DNA of 64,000 bases from Parabacteroides sp. TM07-1AC (GCF_003480915.1 NZ_QUKD01000004.1:404277-468276); one strand, 5' to 3'. Counted from the stretch's first letter, positions 17,163 through 25,294 are shown. Program-made: numbers and translations. The notes: generated from the sequence alone by a model not told the origin.

Positions 17163-18806
17163 TTATTTCCCCTTGCTTCGTTCCAACTCGTTCAGGTTTT
17201 CCATCTTCTTCCGTTGCAGGAATTCGTAGATGCCTTCCAGATGTTCCGTCACTCGCTGGTTGCCGAACTCGTAGACTTTGGTTACCAAGCCGTCGAGGAA
17301 GTCACGGTCGTGCGACACCACGATCAGCGTACCGTCGAAGTCGAGCAACGCCTGTTTCAGGATGTCTTTCGTTTTCATGTCCAGGTGATTCGTCGGCTCA
17401 TCGAGGATCAGCAGGTTGACCGGTTCGAGCAGCAGCTTGATCATCGCCAGACGTGTGCGCTCGCCTCCCGACAAAACCTTCACCTTCTTGGCTGAATTTT
17501 CGCCGCCGAACATGAACGCGCCCAGCAAGTCCTTGATCTTGTTGCGGATATCGCCCACCGCCACGTCGTCGATGGTCTGGAAAACCGTCAGGTTCTCGTC
17601 CAGCATCGAAGCCTGGTTCTGCGCAAAATAGCCGATCATCACGTTATGCCCGATCGTCAGCGTACCGTCGTGTTCGATCTCTTTCATGATACATTTCACG
17701 AGGGTGGACTTTCCTTCACCGTTTTTCCCTACGAAAGCGATCTTGTCGCCCCGTTCGATGGTCAGGTTGGCGTTGCGGAACACCACATGGTCGCCATACG
17801 CCTTTGCCACGTCCTCCACGATCACCGGATAGTTGCCGGAGCGGGGAGAGGGCGGGAATTTCAGGCGAAGTGCCGAAGTGTCTTCCTCGTCCACCTCCAG
17901 TATCTCAAGCTTTTCAAGCATCTTGACGCGGCTCTGCACCTGCAGGGTCTTGGAGTATGTACCTTTGAAACGTTCGATAAATTCCCTTGTTTCGGCAATC
18001 ATCTTCTGCTGCTCGTCGAAGGCTTTCTGCTGCTGTACGCGGCGTTCCTGGCGGAGTTGCAGGTAACTGCTGTAATTCACCTTGTAGTCGTAGATGCGGC
18101 CCATCGTGACCTCGATCGTACGGGTGGTGATATGGTCGACAAACGCGCGGTCGTGGCTGATCACAACCACCGCCTGTCCGTTGTCGATCAGGAAGTCTTC
18201 GAGCCACTGGATCGATTCGATGTCCAGATGGTTGGTCGGCTCGTCCAGCAGCAGCACGTCGGGTTTCTTCAACAGCAACTTTGCCAGCTCGATACGCATG
18301 CGCCATCCGCCGCTGAACTCGCTGGTCTGCCGCCCGAAGTCGTCGCGCTTGAATCCCAGTCCGAGCAATGTTTTCTCGATATCGGCGTCATAGTTGATCT
18401 CTTCGATCGAATAAAACTTCTCGCTGAGTGTCGAGACACGCTCGATCAGTTCCATATAACTGTCCGATTCGTAGTCGGTCCGTGTCTCCAGTTCCTTGTT
18501 GATCGCCTCGATCTCCGCTTCCATCTCATGCAGGTGGGCGAAGGCCTGTGCCGTTTCTTCAAAAACCGTCCGGCCGTCTTCCGTCATCAAGTGCTGGGGC
18601 AGGTAAGCGATCACCGTATCTTTGGGAGCCGACACTTTTCCGCGTGTCGGTTCGCGTGTCCCGGCAAGTATTTTGAGCAAAGTCGATTTGCCCGCACCGT
18701 TTTTCCCCATCAGGGCGATCCGGTCCTTCTCGTTAATCACGAAAGATATATCAGAAAAGAGGGTGCTTCCGCCAAACTCTACTGTAAGTCCGTCTATAGA
18801 AATCAT
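17163..18806 (-). CDS. ABC-F family ATPase
   Basis: 547 residues from the ATG at 18806; the in-frame ATG at 18881 is upstream of the -7 box at 18847-18840, so it is not used. Two ABC domains: Walker A GKNGAGKSTLLK and GKNGEGKSTLVK, signatures SGGWRMRIELAKLL and SGGERTRLAMIKLL, Walker B LLLDEPTNHLDI and LILDEPTNHLDM, joined by a charged linker. There is no membrane segment. ABC-F proteins act on the ribosome (translation factors or antibiotic protection); this is the general housekeeping Uup/YbiT-like type, and a resistance role is not suggested by the context. Confidence 0.93.
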   Translation of the reverse strand: MISIDGLTVEFGGSTLFSDISFVINEKDRIALMGKNGAGKSTLLKILAGTREPTRGKVSAPKDTVIAYLPQHLMTEDGRTVFEETAQAFAHLHEMEAEIEAINKELETRTDYESDSYMELIERVSTLSEKFYSIEEINYDADIEKTLLGLGFKRDDFGRQTSEFSGGWRMRIELAKLLLKKPDVLLLDEPTNHLDIESIQWLEDFLIDNGQAVVVISHDRAFVDHITTRTIEVTMGRIYDYKVNYSSYLQLRQERRVQQQKAFDEQQKMIAETREFIERFKGTYSKTLQVQSRVKMLEKLEILEVDEEDTSALRLKFPPSPRSGNYPVIVEDVAKAYGDHVVFRNANLTIERGDKIAFVGKNGEGKSTLVKCIMKEIEHDGTLTIGHNVMIGYFAQNQASMLDENLTVFQTIDDVAVGDIRNKIKDLLGAFMFGGENSAKKVKVLSGGERTRLAMIKLLLEPVNLLILDEPTNHLDMKTKDILKQALLDFDGTLIVVSHDRDFLDGLVTKVYEFGNQRVTEHLEGIYEFLQRKKMENLNELERSKGK

Positions 18807-18839
18807 ACGTACATTATATATATGTGTAAAAAGAAGGCG

Positions 18840-18847
18840 CAAAGGTA
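18840..18847 (-). promoter_or_regulatory. -7 box of the ABC-F gene
   Basis: Minus-strand TACCTTTG (18847-18840), about 34 bp before the ATG at 18806. It decides the start codon. Confidence 0.6.
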
Positions 18848-18929
18848 GGAAAAATGTCTGTAAAAGCAACCGGCGATCCAATTTGTCGCATAAAAAGTCC
18901 GGATTTCCCGGATATTTTCTCTCCGAAGA

Positions 18930-18961
18930 TTTGTTTTATGAATCGAAACAACTTATCTTTG
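18930..18961 (+). promoter_or_regulatory. Promoter of rpsP
   Basis: TTTG (18930-18933), 20 bp, then TATCTTTG (18954-18961): an exact Bacteroidetes housekeeping promoter, 40 bp before the rpsP ATG. Confidence 0.85.
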
Positions 18962-19000
18962 CACCCGCTAATACAAACAGCTTAAATTAATTATTCAAAC

Positions 19001-19549
19001 ATGGCAACAAAAATTAGATTGCAGAGACACGGTCGCAAAAGCTACGCTTTTTATCAGATCGTAGTCGCAGACAGCAGGGCTCCACGTGATGGAAAGTTTA
19101 TTGAAAGGATAGGTTCTTATAATCCGAACACTAATCCTGCTACAGTAGATTTGAACTTCGAAAGAGCTTTGTATTGGTTACAGGTAGGTGCACAGCCTAC
19201 AGACACAACTCGCAACATTCTGTCACGCGAAGGTGTATGCATGAAAAAGCATTTACTGGAAGGTGTAAAGAAAGGTGCATTCGACGAAGCAGCAGCGGAA
19301 TCAAAGTTCCAGGCTTGGTTGAAAAACAAACAGGCTTCTGTTGAAGCAGTAAAGACAAAAGACAGCGAAGCAGCTAAGGCAGCAGAAAAAGCTCGTCTTG
19401 AAGCAGAAAAAGAAGCAAACAAGGCAAAAGCTGAAGAAGTAGCTAAAAAGAAAGCAGAATTAGCAGCAGCTGCTGCAGCAAAGGCAGCTGAAGAAGCAGC
19501 AGCCAACGCTCCTGCAGAAGAAGCTCCCGCAGCAGAAAGCGCTGAATAA
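19001..19549 (+). CDS. rpsP: 30S ribosomal protein S16 with long C-terminal extension
   Basis: 182 residues. The S16 domain occupies about 1-80 ([28 protein letters not shown] is typical); most bacterial S16 proteins stop there. Beyond about 110 the chain becomes a tail made almost only of Ala, Glu and Lys, predicted to be a long charged helix, ending [13 protein letters not shown]. Such tails are usual in Bacteroidetes. S16 stabilises the 5' domain of 16S rRNA. It has its own promoter and terminator, so it is monocistronic here rather than next to rimM/trmD. Confidence 0.96.
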   Translation: MATKIRLQRHGRKSYAFYQIVVADSRAPRDGKFIERIGSYNPNTNPATVDLNFERALYWLQVGAQPTDTTRNILSREGVCMKKHLLEGVKKGAFDEAAAESKFQAWLKNKQASVEAVKTKDSEAAKAAEKARLEAEKEANKAKAEEVAKKKAELAAAAAAKAAEEAAANAPAEEAPAAESAE

Positions 19550-19570
19550 TTCGCTCAATGCCAAATAAAA

Positions 19571-19604
19571 AAGAGGACATCTCGTTGAGGTGCCCTCTTT
19601 TTTT
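19571..19604. terminator. Terminator between rpsP and the thioredoxin gene
   Basis: AAGAGG-CATCTC pairs with GAGGTG-CCCTCTT around a 3-nt loop and is followed by T8; A-rich sequence on the other side lets it serve both strands. Confidence 0.88.
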
Positions 19605-19614
19605 ATGGTTGAAA

Positions 19615-19640
19615 CCACGTGGAATGATATAACCACGTGG
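19615..19640. repeat. Two copies of the palindrome CCACGTGG
   Basis: CCACGTGG at 19615-19622 and 19633-19640, both preceded by AA/TA and 18 bp apart, in the spacer between convergent genes. It resembles the 22-bp arrays in style but not in period. Confidence 0.6.
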
Positions 19641-19647
19641 CTGAAAA

Positions 19648-20121
19648 TTACTTTTTACCCAGTAGGAATCCGTTGATCTGTTCAACGAACTGTTCCTTTG
19701 AAAGTGCGCCCTGTGCGATCTGCGGTTTACCTTTTGCCGGGATGAACAGCAGGGTAGGGATGCTCTGTATGCCGAAAGCGGCAGCCAGTTCCTTCTCGTT
19801 GTCGACATTGATCTTATAGATGATGATGTCGTTCTTATACTCTCCGGCCAGTTCCTTCAGGATCGGCGACACTTTCTTGCAGGGTCCGCACCAGTCGGCA
19901 TAGAAATCCACGATGCAAGGTTTGGTGCCTTCGTACACCCATTCCGATTGATTTTTTTCGTAATTATATACTTTGGTCAGGAAATCTGCCTTGTTTAGAA
20001 CGACCACTTCGCCCTGAGCAGCGACACCTCCCGTTTCGTTTTTATCCGATTTGGCAGACATGGAGCAACTGACGAGCAGCAACACGACTGAAATCAGGAA
20101 TAAATCTTTCAACTTTCTCAT
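19648..20121 (-). CDS. Thioredoxin-fold lipoprotein
   Basis: 157 residues. The N-terminus has a short lipoprotein signal (LFLISVVLLLVSC, lipobox Cys19), then a linker, then a thioredoxin domain (about 45-155) with the active site WCGPCK and the cis-Pro region SIPTLLFI. It probably acts as a periplasmic, membrane-anchored disulfide reductase or a cytochrome-maturation-type protein. A -7 box TATTTTTG lies at 20164-20157 on the minus strand, giving a leader of about 30 nt. Confidence 0.92.
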   Translation of the reverse strand: MRKLKDLFLISVVLLLVSCSMSAKSDKNETGGVAAQGEVVVLNKADFLTKVYNYEKNQSEWVYEGTKPCIVDFYADWCGPCKKVSPILKELAGEYKNDIIIYKINVDNEKELAAAFGIQSIPTLLFIPAKGKPQIAQGALSKEQFVEQINGFLLGKK

Positions 20122-20243
20122 ATAAAACTTATTACTTCATTGATAATTATAGAATACAAAAATAGCAATAAAACGGATACAACGCTTATCTGGCAGAGTT
20201 AAAAGAAAAATATTAGCCTAAAAAGAAAAAAGCGCCTTTGATA

Positions 20244-20274
20244 TTTGGATATAAAAAAATAATCACTACCTTTG
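20244..20274 (+). promoter_or_regulatory. Promoter of tRNA-Ser
   Basis: TTTG (20244-20247), 19 bp, TACCTTTG (20267-20274); start expected near 20280, about 30 nt before the tRNA. Confidence 0.8.
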
Positions 20275-20310
20275 CACCGCAATCGAGAGAAAACGATAGC
20301 AAAACATATT

Positions 20311-20395
20311 GGAGAGGTGGCAGAGTGGTCGATTGCGGCGGTCTTGAAAACCGTTGAACTGCGAGGTTCCCGGGGTTCGAATCCCTGTCTCTCCG
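20311..20395 (+). tRNA. tRNA-Ser(TGA)
   Basis: 85 nt with acceptor stem GGAGAG/CTCTCC, discriminator G, anticodon loop CTTGAAA (anticodon TGA), a long variable arm as in class II tRNAs, and T-arm CGGGGTTCGAATCCCTG. CCA is not encoded. Confidence 0.95.
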
Positions 20396-20401
20396 CGATA
20401 T

Positions 20402-20442
20402 AAGGGTGTAAATCAGTCATTTATGAGATTTACACCCTTTTT
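20402..20442 (+). terminator. Terminator of tRNA-Ser
   Basis: AAGGGTGTAAATC (20402-20414) pairs with GATTTACACCCTT (20427-20439), followed by T. The broken acetyltransferase ORF ends inside this hairpin. Confidence 0.85.
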
Positions 20443-20796
20443 GCATTCAATATAAGGTCGTGTATTTTTATGTTTTTTAGCCAATAGCCTTACTCTGTCA
20501 CCAATATGAATATGATTTTCATCCATCATCGTACAGTTATTATTGATGATCGTCTTTTCTCCGATAAAAATATGCTTACCGCATTGACAAGTGAAGTTAT
20601 AGCCTATGCTCGAATGAATCCCGATGCTTCCTAACATCTTGGAAAGGATTTCTTTTCTTTCCTTTTCTGTGGTCGTTATATCATTCAACACAGATAGACA
20701 CTTTTGGGTTTTGACTATCATTTCTAAAACTTCTGCATCCAAATAGTTGCAATATTCTCCGGACAAAAAACGTTGGTAGTTGTTTATTTCTTTCAT
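20413..20796 (-). pseudogene. Truncated maltose/galactoside O-acetyltransferase-like gene
   Basis: 127 residues. Residues 1 to about 100 look like the start of a hexapeptide-repeat sugar acetyltransferase (YLDAEVLEMI, then the left-handed beta-helix coils HIFIGEKTIINNNCTMMDENHIHIGDRV). Family members are 185-205 residues; after GDRVRLL the sequence changes abruptly to RVRLLAKKHKNTRPYIE and ends inside the tRNA-Ser terminator. The active-site His coil and the C-terminal third are gone, so the product should be inactive. The break next to a tRNA 3' end suggests a past deletion or integration event. Confidence 0.75.
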
Positions 20797-20910
20797 TATT
20801 TTGAATCCCGATTTAAGATATATATTATGGTATAAAGGTATGAAAAAGGAGCAATCTTAAAAAACATAGGTGTTTTGTTTTTTGAATACGTAAGTATTTT
20901 TCATAACTGT

Positions 20911-20998
20911 CCGGCAGCTTTTTTCAAAAAGATAGGCAGTGTTTAACAGATGGGTAGGCAGCGCTTTGTAAACGGGTAGGCATTCATTTTCAGGCTTC
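20911..20998. repeat. 22-bp direct-repeat array (word TAGGCAG)
   Basis: Four units at 20911, 20933, 20955 and 20977, each opening with (C/T)(C/A)GGCA. The period is exactly 22 bp. Unlike the others it has no obvious internal inversion. It lies in the 510-bp spacer upstream of ogt. Confidence 0.7.
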
Positions 20999-21079
20999 GT
21001 ACTTTTCGAGATTTTTTTTCTTAAATCAGGATTCACCTGATCTGTATTTGTGGTTTAGGTATTGATATTTATAGAGTAA

Positions 21080-21167
21080 CTTGCTGACGCCACCTTAAAA
21101 AGCGGCGTCACCTTTCAGTTTTAGCGTGGTGACGCTGGAAAAGAGCTCCGGTGTCACCACATTATTC
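21080..21167. repeat. 22-bp array with alternating inverted word GGTGACGCC
   Basis: Units begin at 21080, 21102, 21124 and 21146. Words TGACGCCACC, GGCGTCACC, TGGTGACGC and GGTGTCACC appear at a near-constant position in each unit, switching orientation, so neighbouring units can form hairpins. A further word, GTGACGCC, follows near 21204. A separate hairpin CAGAAC-GTAT-GTTCTG with T8 is at 21177-21102+100 (21177-21202). The rest of the 20797-21306 spacer shows no gene. Confidence 0.75.
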
Positions 21168-21246
21168 GTTGAATATCAGAACGTATGTTCTGTATTTTTT
21201 TTAGTGACGCCGAGAATCTATCTAATTTTAATTAGAGATTTACCTT

Positions 21247-21278
21247 ATTGCTTTCTTCCTATTAAATTCGTAGATTTG
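21247..21278 (+). promoter_or_regulatory. Promoter of ogt
   Basis: ATTG (21247-21250), 20 bp, TAGATTTG (21271-21278), 29 bp before the ATG. Confidence 0.65.
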
Positions 21279-21306
21279 TTGTGAACAAATAAAAATGATA
21301 CCCTAA

Positions 21307-21828
21307 ATGGAAGAAACTATTTGGATACAGTATTATCAGTCCCCTTGCGGAAAATTGATTATCGGTTCATATGGAGGTAAATTATGTTTATGTGACTGGC
21401 TGAATGAGGAGCGTAGAAAGCTGATAGATGCCCGGCTTCAGAAAGAACTGCATGCCGTATATGAGGAAGGTACGTCTGCTATCATTGAAGAGGCAATGAC
21501 TCAACTTGATGAATATTTCGACCAAAAACGCAATGTTTTCAATATTCCTTTGCTTTTCGCCGGAACAGATTTTCAGAAGAAGGTTTGGAATGAACTGCTG
21601 AAAATACCTTATGGGATGACAGAGTCGTATGCCGGGCTATCACAGCGTTTGGGTAATCCCAAAGCCGTACGTGCAGTAGCTGCTGCCAACGGTGCGAATG
21701 CCATTTCGATATTCGTTCCTTGTCATCGTATTATTGGCAGCAATCATCAGCTGACAGGTTATGCCGGAGGGCTTGAGGCGAAAAAGTTATTGCTCGAACT
21801 GGAATCGCCTGCAAGCTTGTTTGGATAG
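21307..21828 (+). CDS. ogt: Methylated-DNA--protein-cysteine methyltransferase
   Basis: 173 residues. The C-terminal half is the MGMT domain: DFQKKVWNELLKIPYGMTESYAGLSQRLG, AVRAVAAANGANAISIFVPCHRIIG with the acceptor Cys139, and GYAGGLEAKKLLLELE. The enzyme takes alkyl groups from O6-alkylguanine once and is used up. No Ada-type N-terminal domain is fused. It is convergent with the GNAT gene 15 bp away. Confidence 0.95.
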   Translation: MEETIWIQYYQSPCGKLIIGSYGGKLCLCDWLNEERRKLIDARLQKELHAVYEEGTSAIIEEAMTQLDEYFDQKRNVFNIPLLFAGTDFQKKVWNELLKIPYGMTESYAGLSQRLGNPKAVRAVAAANGANAISIFVPCHRIIGSNHQLTGYAGGLEAKKLLLELESPASLFG

Positions 21829-21843
21829 TTGGTAGACCGATGG

Positions 21844-22611
21844 CTAAATCCCGACAATCTTCTCGAACCGCTTCTCCATACATACGCTGACGTCGGTCGT
21901 AACGAATTTCCCGTTGTAAAAAAGAGTGAACAGGGTAGCCGGGGTAGGAGCGTCCTGTGCCTGTTCCATCGTCTCCAGTTTGATGATTTTCAGCGGTATA
22001 CCTTTCCTTTCGGCCATCTCTGCCAGCGTACCGCGTACATGAAATTCTGTGAACGGGCAACGGTTGGTGTAATAGACGACCGCGCCGTTCTTCTCCTCGC
22101 ATTCCCCGCTTCGCACGCTTGCCCTGAACGATGGGTCAGGGGCTTCGGAGTCGATTTTCAAAGCCAGTAGGCTGAAACCGTCAGGCAGCTTCTCCACCGT
22201 TTGGAAACCCTGGCGCAAAAGCCATTTGGTGTCGCTCATAAAATGGAACTTGGAGGTGCCCGCTACGGTGACCAGCCCCGCCTTCCCCTGTGCCCTGGCA
22301 TCGTCGATGGCGGATTGCAACAGGGCCTTTCCGTGCCCGTATCCTTTGTACTGCCCTGAAACCCAGAAGCAGTTTATCATCAGATAACCGGGGGCATCGA
22401 CGGGAACCCATGCCTTTTCGGCGGGAACATATTCGATAAATACCTTGGCGCGTTCGTCGAGACGGCGGAATACGTATCCGTTATCGAACTCTTTCCTGAG
22501 CCATTCCTTTTTCAGCTCGTAACTTTCCTTGCATTTCTTGTCGGAGAAGGCGCAGCAGATATGTTCGGTTGCGATGTTTTCCTTCGTCAGGGTGATGTAT
22601 TTCGTTTCCAT
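21844..22611 (-). CDS. GNAT N-acetyltransferase with C-terminal YoaP-like domain
   Basis: 255 residues. An N-terminal GNAT fold (about 50-145) contains the acetyl-CoA loop region QYKGYGHGKALLQSAIDDAR. The C-terminal part (about 175-255) has YYTNRCPFTEFHVRGTLAEMA and fits the YoaP domain found behind such acetyltransferases. The substrate is unknown. The gene lies 7 bp after the AraC/GyrI-type regulator, so both form an operon, and the regulator may respond to the molecule that the acetyltransferase modifies. Confidence 0.85.
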   Translation of the reverse strand: METKYITLTKENIATEHICCAFSDKKCKESYELKKEWLRKEFDNGYVFRRLDERAKVFIEYVPAEKAWVPVDAPGYLMINCFWVSGQYKGYGHGKALLQSAIDDARAQGKAGLVTVAGTSKFHFMSDTKWLLRQGFQTVEKLPDGFSLLALKIDSEAPDPSFRASVRSGECEEKNGAVVYYTNRCPFTEFHVRGTLAEMAERKGIPLKIIKLETMEQAQDAPTPATLFTLFYNGKFVTTDVSVCMEKRFEKIVGI

Positions 22612-22618
22612 GATGATT

Positions 22619-23464
22619 TTATTTTATGGGTATGTAAATCTTGGTTAGAGCCGCTTCGCTGTCCGTCCCGGTGTAATGGATGTATTCCTCGAAAGGCATC
22701 CCGTGGCGGATGGTGTGGTTGAAGCTGACGCTGATGTTGTTGTAAAACTCCTGCAGGCTGGAATAACTGCCCTTCAACGTATAAACGGCATATTTCCCTT
22801 TCCGCAGCCGGAGTGTGCCGAAGACGCCTGCCGCTTCGACCGGCTTATCCACCGTTGCACAGGCGTAGAAGCGGCATTGTCCGGCTGTGGTGACATTCGG
22901 ATCGTCGAAGCTCAGGCCGATGAAGCGGGTGGCGGCGGATAGTGCCTGCTTTTCTTCCAGGAACTTTATCAGCTTGTTCCAGGCCATTTCGTAAGGCTTT
23001 TCCTCCCCGTACTGTCCCACGATGCGGATATAAATAAGATTCAGGTCTTCCTCCTCGCAGATTTCCGAAGGGACGGTTTCGTATTTGCCACCGCTGCTTT
23101 TCACATATTCCTGCAAGCGGGCGTTCAACCCGTTGATATAGGCTTTCGGCGAGATTCCGAACAGCTTCCTGAAGGCTTTCGAGAACGATTGCGGATTGTC
23201 GTAGCCTACCCGCGCGGCCAGTTCGGCCAGCGTCATCTCCTCCGTCTGCATATACATGATGGCCCGTTCCATCCGCTGCCTGGCCATGTAGGCATAGAGG
23301 GATTCGTCGAGGGCGGAGCGCATGATGCGGAGCAACTGCCGCCGGGATACACAGATCCTTCCGGCTATAACGTCCAGTTGTAACGGCTGGTGCAGGTTAG
23401 CGCTGATGTAATCGATTACCTGGTTCACCTTTTCCTGATAGATATTTTCGGTACTGCTTCGCAT
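22619..23464 (-). CDS. AraC-family regulator with GyrI-like effector domain
   Basis: 281 residues. The AraC helix-turn-helix pair is at the N-terminus (about 15-110: QLDVIAGRICVSRRQLLRIM, then LAELAARVGYDNPQSFSKAFRKLFGISPKAY). Residues 125-281 form a GyrI-like/SOUL-type small-molecule-binding domain (EEDLNLIYIRIVGQYGE at its start). This is the Rob/BmrR-like arrangement that senses hydrophobic or cationic compounds. A -7 box TACTTTTG at 23491-23484 (minus) lies about 20 bp before the start. Confidence 0.9.
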   Translation of the reverse strand: MRSSTENIYQEKVNQVIDYISANLHQPLQLDVIAGRICVSRRQLLRIMRSALDESLYAYMARQRMERAIMYMQTEEMTLAELAARVGYDNPQSFSKAFRKLFGISPKAYINGLNARLQEYVKSSGGKYETVPSEICEEEDLNLIYIRIVGQYGEEKPYEMAWNKLIKFLEEKQALSAATRFIGLSFDDPNVTTAGQCRFYACATVDKPVEAAGVFGTLRLRKGKYAVYTLKGSYSSLQEFYNNISVSFNHTIRHGMPFEEYIHYTGTDSEAALTKIYIPIK

Positions 23465-23570
23465 GCTTCTGATTCTTTAGCGACAAAAGTAGGCAATCTA
23501 TACTGACCGGGAGTTGTCCAATCCGGCCAAATTCGTTTTCGTTTCGATTGCCTCTGTGCATCCGTCTCTT

Positions 23571-24098
23571 CTATCTGTTACGGAGATGGTTGAAAACGTC
23601 TTTTATTTTTGCCGTCCTTATTTTTTCCCTGTGCTTGTGTACATATATAAGAAAGAAAACAATAAAAGTATTTAAGTATATATCTTTCAGGTCGAAAATA
23701 AACAAGGGTTTGAGATAGATGAAATCCAATACCCCCTTTTCCCAGACTATATTGCTGAGCAAAGCACAGATAATCCCCGATGTTTGGAAGATGATGGCAA
23801 TGTCGAGGAGCTTTGTCTTTTTTGACAGGCTTCTCAAGAATACGTATAATACCAGTATGATACATTCGGCAACGGCGAAGATGACCATGTGTATCCAAAA
23901 GCCTATATTGATATTCAGTTTTTGGTTCAGAAGATAGTTGACGTAGCTGTGTTTGTCGTTGAATACCGGCCTGAACTCGAAGAGCGAAGGGATAATATCG
24001 AAATGGGTGTCCATATAAAAATGATAGATCACGATCTTTGTCGCCTGATCGATGAGGATCAGCAGGAGTGTCCACCATATAATCTCTCTGGTTTTCAT
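23571..24098 (-). CDS. LspA-like membrane protein missing a catalytic Asp
   Basis: 175 residues with four membrane helices in the layout of signal peptidase II. The first motif DQATK is intact (17-21). The motif normally GNxxDR is here SNIVWEK (115-121), with Trp119 in place of the first catalytic Asp; the second Asp (FDLKD, Asp139) is present, and VLDFI (123-127) is kept. The Asn-Gly box before helix 2 is also altered. It is unlikely to cleave prolipoproteins and is probably a paralog with another role. It starts 3 bp after the grpB-like gene, as the last gene of a VOC-GrpB-LspA-like operon. Confidence 0.75.
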   Translation of the reverse strand: MKTREIIWWTLLLILIDQATKIVIYHFYMDTHFDIIPSLFEFRPVFNDKHSYVNYLLNQKLNINIGFWIHMVIFAVAECIILVLYVFLRSLSKKTKLLDIAIIFQTSGIICALLSNIVWEKGVLDFIYLKPLFIFDLKDIYLNTFIVFFLIYVHKHREKIRTAKIKDVFNHLRNR

Positions 24099-24101
24099 AA
24101 T

Positions 24102-24689
24102 TTATTCTGTTTTTGAAGGATGGGTAATCTGTTCTTTTGCCCGGTTCGTTATTTCGCGGATGAAACCGGTTTTCGCATCGGTGTAGCCGTCGCGGTCATG
24201 TTCATACTCTTTTTGTAGTTTGACTTTCAATTCTCCGTAGGCTTGCGCCGTGTCGGGATGGGAGAGAAGGTAGTCGCGGAAATAGAGTTCGTCCCAGTCG
24301 CCGGAGTATCTTATGTGGAGGTGGAAGGCCTGACCTTTAAAGCCTTCGGGGGTATAGCCTTTCATAAACATCATATGGGGAGGCGGATTCCCGGGTTGGG
24401 GGGAATAGATGTAGCCTTCCGCTTCGATGGTCGGGATGAGGCGGGCAAGGTCGGTTTCCTGTTGTATTTCTAGCAATATGTCGATCGTCGGTTTGGCTGT
24501 CAGTCCCGGTACGGATGTGCTTCCGATATGGCTGATGCGGACGATGTTTTCCGCTCCTATGGCTTTCACGAGGCGGTCTTTTTCTGTTTCGTAACGCTTG
24601 GGCCAGTCCCGGTCGTGTGCCGAGAGGATGATCGGGAACAGCTGCCAGAGTTCTTCGTTACTCATTTCGTTCAAATTCTTATTTTTCAT
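24102..24689 (-). CDS. GrpB family (UPF0157) nucleotidyltransferase-like protein
   Basis: 195 residues. The signature HIGSTSVPGLTAKPTIDILLEI is that of the GrpB/UPF0157 group within the nucleotidyltransferase superfamily. FHLHIRYSGDWDELYFRDYLLSHPD is the second family block. The biochemical role is not established. It sits between a VOC gene (19 bp upstream) and an LspA-like gene (3 bp downstream) in one operon. Confidence 0.9.
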   Translation of the reverse strand: MKNKNLNEMSNEELWQLFPIILSAHDRDWPKRYETEKDRLVKAIGAENIVRISHIGSTSVPGLTAKPTIDILLEIQQETDLARLIPTIEAEGYIYSPQPGNPPPHMMFMKGYTPEGFKGQAFHLHIRYSGDWDELYFRDYLLSHPDTAQAYGELKVKLQKEYEHDRDGYTDAKTGFIREITNRAKEQITHPSKTE

Positions 24690-24708
24690 GGCGGTAGGGT
24701 TGGAAAGG

Positions 24709-25098
24709 TTATTCCGGTTCGTCCGTATCCAGGCAGAAAGGATGGCCGGAGGGGTCGAGCAGTGTACGGGAAGTTTTGAAGTATTGCTCGCCGGCCAAGC
24801 TGGCTCCCAGGCTGAGGGCGTGGCGGACGGCTTCCTCCAGGTCGTCGACGTAGAAGTCGAGGTGGAGCATTTGTCCCTGTCTCCCTTCTTGCCAGGGCCA
24901 GACGGGTGGTTCGTATTCTTCTATCTCCTGGAAGGCGATGACCATGCCTGTGGGCGAGGTGATGGCCGACCAGCCGTTTGCCTGCGGGTGTGTCCACTGC
25001 CAGTTGAGGAGGCGGCTGTAAAAGGAAGCCATGAGGCCCGCGTCCTTACAGTCGATCACGATGTTGATCCGGTTGATTGTTGCTTGCTTTGTTTCCAT
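24709..25098 (-). CDS. VOC/glyoxalase-like domain protein
   Basis: 129 residues from the ATG at 25098 (METKQATINRINIVIDCKDAG). Two beta-alpha-beta-beta-beta units of the vicinal-oxygen-chelate fold, the second ending SRTLLDPSGHPFCLDTD. It matches the glyoxalase-like subgroup of unknown substrate. The -7 box TATCTTTG (minus 25111-25104) is only 6 nt before this ATG, so the mRNA is probably leaderless. Confidence 0.85.
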   Translation of the reverse strand: METKQATINRINIVIDCKDAGLMASFYSRLLNWQWTHPQANGWSAITSPTGMVIAFQEIEEYEPPVWPWQEGRQGQMLHLDFYVDDLEEAVRHALSLGASLAGEQYFKTSRTLLDPSGHPFCLDTDEPE

Positions 25099-25147
25099 GT
25101 TTCCAAAGATAAGATAAGTTTTCGAGATATGGAATTTCCGGGAAAGA

Positions 25148-25199
25148 GATGCTATTCGATGGCATAACAGATGCTTCCCGGCAGCATAACAGATGCGCA
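25148..25199. repeat. 22-bp palindromic array (word ATGC...GCAT)
   Basis: Units begin at 25148, 25170 and 25192. The first two read GATGC-N9-GCATAACA: an inverted tetramer pair inside each unit, followed by the fixed AACA. The third keeps only GATGC. It lies between divergent genes, upstream of the dehydrogenase-like gene. Confidence 0.75.
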
Positions 25200-25237
25200 A
25201 ATAGGGGAGAGAAAGGAAGAATGGATGGAAATAGTCT

Positions 25238-25267
25238 TTTGTTTCTTACCGAAAAGGATTAATTTTG
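25238..25267 (+). promoter_or_regulatory. Promoter of the dehydrogenase-like gene
   Basis: TTTG (25238-25241), 18 bp, TAATTTTG (25260-25267), 28 bp before the ATG. Confidence 0.6.
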
Positions 25268-25294
25268 TGAGGAAACAAATAAGCAGAAATATTC

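Noticed and set aside
17646..18848. 400-residue open frame on the plus strand
   Set aside because: It is the antisense of the ABC-F gene, whose Walker and signature motifs are complete on the other strand; the antisense frame has no recognisable domain.
20413..20796. A functional short acetyltransferase
   Set aside because: The catalytic His coil and the C-terminal coils of the left-handed helix are missing and the last 25 residues do not fit the fold.
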